From contig DEFJ01000015.1 of NCBI GenBank assembly GCA_002350725.1, forward strand, positions 108,196-133,302: a stretch of 25,107 nucleotides of DNA. The letters are read 5' to 3'. The position numbers and the translations under genes are program-made. The notes below the pieces were generated by a model. The model ran no database searches, was not told the origin of the DNA, and saw only the letters and a list, made by a program, of their open reading frames with translations. The stretch's first letter is position 1; each line of letters begins with the position of its first letter. Shown one piece after another: positions 20,872-25,107 of this stretch. This DNA is from Cyanobacteria bacterium UBA2855. Lineage in GTDB: Bacteria; Cyanobacteriota; Vampirovibrionia; Gastranaerophilales; Gastranaerophilaceae.

Positions 20872-21324
20872 TTATATATTTAAAAATAAATAACCTGCAT
20901 TCAAGTAGGTTGCAAACAATATCCACAGAAAATAAGGTATTAACAATAGTCCTGAAATTTTAGAAACTGAATAAAACTTTTTAAAGGTCAAAAATACAAA
21001 AATATCCATTAAAATCACAATAACCAAAGCCAATGTCATATTTTGCATACCAAAAAACACCGGACTCCATATAAAATTCAATACCAATTGAATTACGAAG
21101 AAAATATATCCTGATTTTTTGCCGTACCCTTGCTTATTTATATAAATTATAAGTGCAGCCGCAATCATTGCATACAGTATACCCCACACAGGTGCAAATA
21201 ACCAATTCGGAGGCGCCATTGGCGGTTTTATTAAATTGTTATACCAAATTGAATTGTACATAAATCTATTCTGCATATATTTATCTTTATTTTCAATTGC
21301 CCAAAAGAATATATGAATAGACAA
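20872..21324 (-). CDS. TspO/MBR family protein, N-terminal helix atypical
   Basis: The signature WYNNLIKPPMAPPNWLFAPVWGILY, the central QLVLNFIWSPVFFGMQN and the C-terminal YFLWILFATYLNAGYLFLN identify TspO, a membrane protein that binds tetrapyrroles or sterol-like ligands. Helices 2-5 are clear. The segment before WYNN is short and polar (IENKDKYMQNRFMYNS), so the first membrane helix normally present in the family is missing or reduced to SIHIFFWAI. The longest frame starts at a TTG at 21324 (stop just upstream at 21340-21342). ATG alternatives are at 21276 and 21261, none with a good ribosome-binding site. It is a single gene next to the solute-binding protein gene. Confidence 0.88.
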   Translation of the reverse strand: MSIHIFFWAIENKDKYMQNRFMYNSIWYNNLIKPPMAPPNWLFAPVWGILYAMIAAALIIYINKQGYGKKSGYIFFVIQLVLNFIWSPVFFGMQNMTLALVIVILMDIFVFLTFKKFYSVSKISGLLLIPYFLWILFATYLNAGYLFLNI

Positions 21325-21440
21325 TTCAAAAAATTTAATCTAATTGTTAAATTTTAGTTAATTAAATCGGGTTTTTTAAAAAACAGAGCGATAATATAAA
21401 TGTTGAAAGTGATAGTTATGAAATACGAAAGGAGAACATC

Positions 21441-21902
21441 ATGAAATTCTTAATTAAAAAATCACCTGACGGTTTTATTAAATCCGTAAATGATGAAATC
21501 AGTTCTATTTTAAACAGGAATTTTGACAGCTTATTTCCGGAATATATCTATAACGAAGATATGGACTGCGAAAAGTATGCCATGCCGGTAGAGTTACACG
21601 AAAAAGACAATGAGTATTGTGTAAAGGCTGAATTACCGGGAGTTAAAAAAGAAGATTTAGATATTGATATTGACAAAAATCACATTACTATCAATGCTAA
21701 AAAAGAAGAGGAACAAAAAGAAGATACCAAAGGATTTAGAAAATCCGAATTTCGTTATGGCGAATTTTCAAGAACCGTATACTTCCCTCAGGATATCGAT
21801 ACCGAAAAAACTACAGCAAAACTTGAACATGGTATTTTAAGAATTGAAGCTCCAAAAATTAATGCCGAGAAAGATAAAATTAAAAAACTTTCTGTTCAAT
21901 AA
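21441..21902 (+). CDS. Small heat shock protein, Hsp20/alpha-crystallin family
   Basis: The 153-aa protein contains the alpha-crystallin domain at about 47-138: P-V-E-L-H-E-K-D-N-E-Y-C-V-K-A-E-L-P-G-V-K-K-E-D-L, then F-R-Y-G-E-F-S-R-T-V-Y-F-P and L-E-H-G-I-L-R-I-E-A-P-K. It acts as an ATP-independent holdase chaperone in the cytosol. The C-terminal I-x-I anchoring motif is not evident. AAAGGAG precedes the ATG. No CIRCE-type inverted repeat is visible upstream. It is monocistronic with a strong terminator. Confidence 0.95.
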   Translation: MKFLIKKSPDGFIKSVNDEISSILNRNFDSLFPEYIYNEDMDCEKYAMPVELHEKDNEYCVKAELPGVKKEDLDIDIDKNHITINAKKEEEQKEDTKGFRKSEFRYGEFSRTVYFPQDIDTEKTTAKLEHGILRIEAPKINAEKDKIKKLSVQ

Positions 21903-21924
21903 TTTATGCAACGAGTTCAATTTT

Positions 21925-21966
21925 AAAAAAGGGAACGAACTTTTAAAAGTTTGTTCCCTTTTTGGT
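21925..21966 (+). terminator. Rho-independent terminator of hsp20
   Basis: GGGAACGAACTT and AAGTTTGTTCCC pair (one G-U) around a TTAA loop, flanked by A and T runs; it can work in both directions. Confidence 0.93.
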
Positions 21967-22067
21967 TTTTGCAATATAATTACGCATTTATAGCAGCCTG
22001 CAAAAATTAAGTTTATTTTTTTACATAATTTATGATACAATAAACCCATTAAAGAAAGGATTTTATT

Positions 22068-22574
22068 ATGAAAAAGAAATTTTTAGTTTTTGCAGGTTCT
22101 ATACTATGTCTTGCTTTACTTGCTCAGACCGTAATAGCAAAAGGTGATGACACAATGGCTCTAAAAAGAAATTTAAAAGTGTTTACAAAAGGAGAAGCCA
22201 TAACATATCCTATTCCGGAAGGAACAACAATCGAATGTTATGCAAAAAAATTAGATGGCAGCATTGATGCGTTTAGTGAATACAATGATTATTTCTATAT
22301 GAAAGATGGTAAACTCTATTCTGACACCATGAGAAAATTATACCAACCTGAACGTAAAAATAAGTTGAAAAAAGTCAGAAAAGTAAAATTAACAGATAAC
22401 GGAAATACCATTCAGATATATGATCCTCTTTTTGAATGGTCACTAAGACACCATACACGTGTAGTTAAAATTAATAAAGAAACAGGTACCTATTTTATGA
22501 AAGGGGTACAAGACAATTGGAGATGGTACAGAAACATCATCTCAACAGGATATTGTAGAGCAATAAATCCGTAA
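22068..22574 (+). CDS. Hypothetical secreted protein
   Basis: The 168-aa precursor has a signal peptide (1-24, ending VIA before KGDD). The mature part is basic and Tyr-rich, with an MKDGKLYSDTMRKLYQPE segment and the end FEWSLRHHTRVVKINKETGTYFMKGVQDNWRWYRNIISTGYCRAINP. The Trp/Arg-rich end with a single Cys resembles small periplasmic proteins, but I do not recognise a family. AAAGGA lies before the ATG. The gene stands alone and is followed by a long hairpin. Confidence 0.75.
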   Translation: MKKKFLVFAGSILCLALLAQTVIAKGDDTMALKRNLKVFTKGEAITYPIPEGTTIECYAKKLDGSIDAFSEYNDYFYMKDGKLYSDTMRKLYQPERKNKLKKVRKVKLTDNGNTIQIYDPLFEWSLRHHTRVVKINKETGTYFMKGVQDNWRWYRNIISTGYCRAINP

Positions 22575-22599
22575 ATTTTAGGATTATTATAAAATATAT

Positions 22600-22682
22600 A
22601 GGTAGATAAAATTGAACTGAAATCATAAAACCGTACGAAATATTAATCGGTTATAAAATTTCAGTTCAATTTTTATTTACCT
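22600..22682. terminator. Long inverted repeat between convergent genes
   Basis: The core arms ATTGAACTGAAAT (22611-22623) and ATTTCAGTTCAAT (22658-22670) are perfect. The pairing extends outward to AGGTA/TACCT with one mismatch and one bulge, giving about 24 bp. The 34-nt interior contains a further ACCG/CGGT stem. T and A runs on both sides fit a bidirectional terminator, though the size would also fit a small repeat element. Confidence 0.8.
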
Positions 22683-22697
22683 ATTTTTAGATGTGTT

Positions 22698-23111
22698 TTA
22701 TTTATTAACAGATAGCGGAGTTCCTTTTTCGCCTATATAAAAAACAACAAGCTCAACCGGCTCATTTCCGGAATTTTTACCATAATGATATTTCCCTATT
22801 AATTCAGGCAAAACTTCTCCTTCATGAAGGGTTATTTCTTTATTATCATCTGTAATAACTGTTAAAGTACCTTTTTTTACATATGCAATATTTACTAAAT
22901 CATGCTTGTGCATAGGTAATTTTTCATTAACATTTATAATAATTTTTAAAACCGTAACTTCCGGTTTTTTTATTTTTAATTTTTTATATTCGGTATTATC
23001 CCAAGTAGAAGTTGTTTTTAATAATACATCCTTTTCTGCTGAATATGATGAAATCGTTGTACACAATATCATTACAAAAAACATTATTACTAATTTTACC
23101 GCTTTATTCAT
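22698..23111 (-). CDS. Secreted cupin-domain protein
   Basis: The 137-aa precursor has a signal peptide (about 1-24, MNKAVKLVIMFFVMILCTTI, then SSYS). A single cupin barrel follows: motif 1 is PMHKHDLVNIAYVKKGTLTVI (H-x-H metal ligands) and motif 2 is P-E-L-I-G-K-Y-H-Y-G-K-N-S-G-N-E-P-V-E-L-V-V-F-Y-I-G with a downstream His. The usual third ligand Glu/Gln four residues after HKH is replaced by Asn/Val in this stretch, so the metal site may be altered. The substrate is unknown. GAGGAT precedes the ATG. It is the second exported cupin of the window, unrelated in detail to the CMD-cupin fusion. Confidence 0.85.
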   Translation of the reverse strand: MNKAVKLVIMFFVMILCTTISSYSAEKDVLLKTTSTWDNTEYKKLKIKKPEVTVLKIIINVNEKLPMHKHDLVNIAYVKKGTLTVITDDNKEITLHEGEVLPELIGKYHYGKNSGNEPVELVVFYIGEKGTPLSVNK

Positions 23112-23251
23112 ACCATTTAATCCTCATACATATCTAAAAACTTTCGACCATTATATAACAAACTCTTATTAAAATACAATGTCACTTCAAACTCGTAAAC
23201 CCGATTAGAGAAAAACTAATATTTAAATTTTTTATATATAATTTTAATCTA

Positions 23252-23260
23252 TGCTATAAT
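23252..23260 (+). promoter_or_regulatory. Extended -10 promoter of preA
   Basis: TG-C-TATAAT (hexamer 23255-23260) is a perfect extended -10; the -35 region is only TTATAT-like. The transcript would start near 23267 with a 70-base leader carrying AAGGA before the ATG. The remaining 23112-23250 shows nothing else. Confidence 0.65.
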
Positions 23261-23337
23261 GTTTCCAAAACAAAAGAAATAATTTTATATCATAAAATAT
23301 AAACCAGATTACTTTTACAAATTTAAGGATTAAATAT

Positions 23338-24519
23338 ATGGCAACATTAAAAACATCAGTATTAGGAATAGAATTTGAAAATCCGTTTTTATTAGCATCA
23401 GCACCACCTACCGCATCAATAGAAAGTATTGATAAAGCATTCGAGATGGGTTGGGGAGGTGCAGTATTAAAAACCATAACTCCTGATGATTTGGAAATGA
23501 TAGAAGCCAGTCCGCGTTATGCTACAATAAAAGAAAAGGGTAAAGTAATCTGTCTGCAAAATATAGAATTATTAAGCCATGAAACTATACAATACTGGGT
23601 TGAGGGAATTAAATATTTAAAAAAGAAACATCCTTCAAAAGTCATAATTGCAAGTATTATGGCACCCGTTGAACGTGAAAAATGGCAGAATCTTGTAATA
23701 ACATTGAATGAGACCCCGATTGATGCTTATGAGCTTAACTTCTCATGTCCGCACGGTATGCCTGAAAAACATATTGGAATGGCTATAGGCACAAGTGCAG
23801 AAATTTCAACACTTATAACAGCCTGGGTGAAAGCTGTTGCAACAAAACCTGTTTTTGTAAAATTAACTCCGAATGTAACTGATGTTACATGGATTGCCGG
23901 TGCAGTTGAAAGAGCAGGAGCGGATGGACTGGCTGCGATTAATACAGTACAAAGTTTTATGGGTATTAATCTTGACACATTAGAGCCTATTCTCAATATT
24001 GACGGACATTCAACCTACGGCGGATTATCAGGTGAAGCCGTTAAACCAATAGGGTTTAGATGTGTTGCTCAACTAAGACAAAATTCCGATTTACCAATAC
24101 TTGGTATGGGTGGAATATCTAATTGGAAAGATGCAACACAATACATTGCACTCGGTTCTGATGCTGTTCAAATTTGTACAGAAGTTATGATAAACGGCTA
24201 CGGAATTATTAACAACTTAAAATCAGGTTTGTTGAATTATTTGGAATCTAAAGGATTTAATGACATATCGGAATTAAAAAATATTGCAGTTCCAAAAATC
24301 ACATCACACGAAAAATTGAATAAAAAAATTCAACTTTATCCTTCCATCGATAAAGAAAAATGTGTATCTTGCGGAAAGTGCGCAAAGATATGTTCTGAAT
24401 CCGAATATCACGCATTAAGTCTTAATAAAGATTGTTTATGCTTGGATAAAAACTCTTGCGTAGGTTGTTCATTATGCAGCCATGTATGCCCTAAAGAAGC
24501 CATAAAAATGTGTTGCTGA
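23338..24519 (+). CDS. preA: NAD-dependent dihydropyrimidine dehydrogenase, subunit PreA
   Basis: This 393-aa iron-sulfur flavoprotein catalyses reduction of uracil and thymine (or the reverse) with the flavoprotein PreT. The N-terminal 300 residues form a dihydroorotate-dehydrogenase-type FMN barrel: NPFLLASAPPT, ELNFSCPHGMPEKHIGMAIG with the catalytic-type C137, FVKLTPNVTDV, GGLSGEAVKPI and ILGMGGISNW. Two 4Fe-4S clusters are at the C-terminus (C342, C345, C348, C352 and C374, C377, C380, C384). All key residues are present. PreT is not encoded next to it in this window, so the electron-donor subunit lies elsewhere or is replaced. It has its own extended -10 promoter. Confidence 0.95.
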   Translation: MATLKTSVLGIEFENPFLLASAPPTASIESIDKAFEMGWGGAVLKTITPDDLEMIEASPRYATIKEKGKVICLQNIELLSHETIQYWVEGIKYLKKKHPSKVIIASIMAPVEREKWQNLVITLNETPIDAYELNFSCPHGMPEKHIGMAIGTSAEISTLITAWVKAVATKPVFVKLTPNVTDVTWIAGAVERAGADGLAAINTVQSFMGINLDTLEPILNIDGHSTYGGLSGEAVKPIGFRCVAQLRQNSDLPILGMGGISNWKDATQYIALGSDAVQICTEVMINGYGIINNLKSGLLNYLESKGFNDISELKNIAVPKITSHEKLNKKIQLYPSIDKEKCVSCGKCAKICSESEYHALSLNKDCLCLDKNSCVGCSLCSHVCPKEAIKMCC

Positions 24520-24562
24520 GAATAAAATAAAAAGTAAACAAACATAAAATATATTACCGGTG

Positions 24563-24593
24563 CACAACTACGACTCATTTTGTCGTAGTTGTG
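24563..24593. promoter_or_regulatory. 12-bp inverted repeat between preA and the WYL regulator
   Basis: CACAACTACGAC (24563-24574) and GTCGTAGTTGTG (24582-24593) are perfectly complementary with a 7-base loop. It lies 30 bases upstream of the WYL-type gene, with TTATATTATG right after it. The absence of a T run argues for an operator (autoregulation) at least as much as for a preA terminator. Confidence 0.6.
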
Positions 24594-24622
24594 TTATATT
24601 ATGAAAATATAAGGAGAAACAA

Positions 24623-25107
24623 ATGTCCAGATTAAATAAAGCAAATGAAATTATAGAACTTGCAATTTTGATGCAAAACAGTTATTGCGGTTTGACTTTA
24701 GATGATATCGCTCACGAATTTGAATGTTCTCGTCGCAGTGCAGAGAGAATGAAAGCTGTTTTGGTTGAAAAGTTTGGGAATAAAATTGAAGAAGTAAACA
24801 ATGAAAAAGACAAGAAAAAACGCTGGAGATTTAAAAAAGGTACAATGAATTGGCTTATAAATTTCACATCAAGTGATTTTGCCAATCTTGAACTCTGTAA
24901 AAAATCTCTGAAATCTTCGGCAAAACAAAAAGAAATGGATGAACTTATTGAAAAAATCAAAGCACTTAATCCTCAAAATGTTTCAAATATTGATGTTGAG
25001 GAAATTTTATCCTCCCAAGCCTATGCAGTAAGACAGGGATTTAGAGAAAATATTAAACTTGAAACTCTGCAAATAATAAACGACGCAATTCTTTGCCAAA
25101 AACAAAT
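24623..25107 (+). CDS. WYL-domain (YafY/DeoR-like) transcriptional regulator, 3' end beyond the window
   Basis: The 161 codons visible begin MSRLNKANEIIELAILMQNS. An N-terminal winged HTH (about 5-75) contains GLTLDDIAHEFECSRRSAER as the helix-turn-helix and ends K-K-R-W-R-F-K-K-G, followed by the helical linker typical of WYL regulators. The end of the window, QGFRENIKLETLQIINDAI, is where the WYL ligand-sensing part normally starts. AAGGAG at 24611-24616 fixes the start at 24623. The inverted repeat upstream may be its operator. WYL regulators often sense nucleic-acid-type ligands and control defence or DNA-damage genes; what this one controls lies outside the window or is itself. Confidence 0.88.
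   Translation, partial: MSRLNKANEIIELAILMQNSYCGLTLDDIAHEFECSRRSAERMKAVLVEKFGNKIEEVNNEKDKKKRWRFKKGTMNWLINFTSSDFANLELCKKSLKSSAKQKEMDELIEKIKALNPQNVSNIDVEEILSSQAYAVRQGFRENIKLETLQIINDAILCQKQ

Noticed and set aside
21340..21440. CIRCE-type heat-shock operator upstream of hsp20
   Set aside because: No TTAGCACTC/GAGTGCTAA-like inverted repeat is present; only generic A/T-rich promoter-like hexamers.

Overview
The window reads as chromosomal DNA from an AT-rich, uncultured, Gram-negative-type gut bacterium. My best guess is the Gastranaerophilales/Vampirovibrionia (Melainabacteria), the non-photosynthetic sister group of Cyanobacteria. This is inference from three things: the N-terminus of the first protein (a family I associate with these genomes), a one-piece tmRNA whose tag (ANVVKGNFAPRYALAA) resembles cyanobacterial tags, and the strong A+T bias. 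No rRNA, tRNA, CRISPR array or intact transposase or integrase was seen.

Layout. 1-2750: a coiled-coil protein with its terminator, then a minus-strand pair (DUF2963-like repeat protein and SprA/CJM1_0395-type putative metalloprotease). 2868-6810: a tight plus-strand run ribE-ribBA-GNAT-thrC (riboflavin precursors, an acetyltransferase, threonine synthase). 6978-10684: redox accessory genes, namely an FMN-reductase-like flavoprotein on plus and a minus-strand operon of FMN-reductase-like protein, flavodoxin, exported CMD-cupin fusion and hexapeptide acetyltransferase. Between these lies a cluster of 60-bp repeats and G/C-rich hairpins. 10872-11672: a broken surface-protein gene carrying the same 60-bp repeat.

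11700-13320: the ssrA (tmRNA) gene on minus. Its 3' end and downstream flank are duplicated 1167 bp away and part is present a third time. Between the copies sit a membrane-protein ORF and two copies of a conserved C-terminal peptide. This looks like the scar of island integration at tmRNA. 13586-16509: a very AT-rich accessory stretch with a one-domain LuxR-type regulator, an XRE regulator with paired direct repeats, a superinfection-immunity/SHOCT membrane protein, a membrane TPR-like protein with a decayed zinc ribbon, and two small secreted proteins.

16545-25107: mostly housekeeping or accessory genes. These are MmcQ/YjbR, a secreted protein, a three-gene membrane operon (OadG-like subunit, SLC13/ArsB-NhaD-type permease, unlisted 43-aa membrane protein), an orphan solute-binding protein, TspO, Hsp20, a secreted protein, a secreted cupin, PreA and the start of a WYL-type regulator.

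A recurring pattern is a -10-like hexamer ending exactly six bases before the start codon with no Shine-Dalgarno sequence (ribE, the HTH gene, the XRE gene, the secreted protein at 17418, the solute-binding protein). It suggests a class of leaderless mRNAs. The most interesting items are the tmRNA-linked island scar, the OadG/permease/small-protein operon, the dispersed 60-bp repeat and the leaderless-promoter signature.
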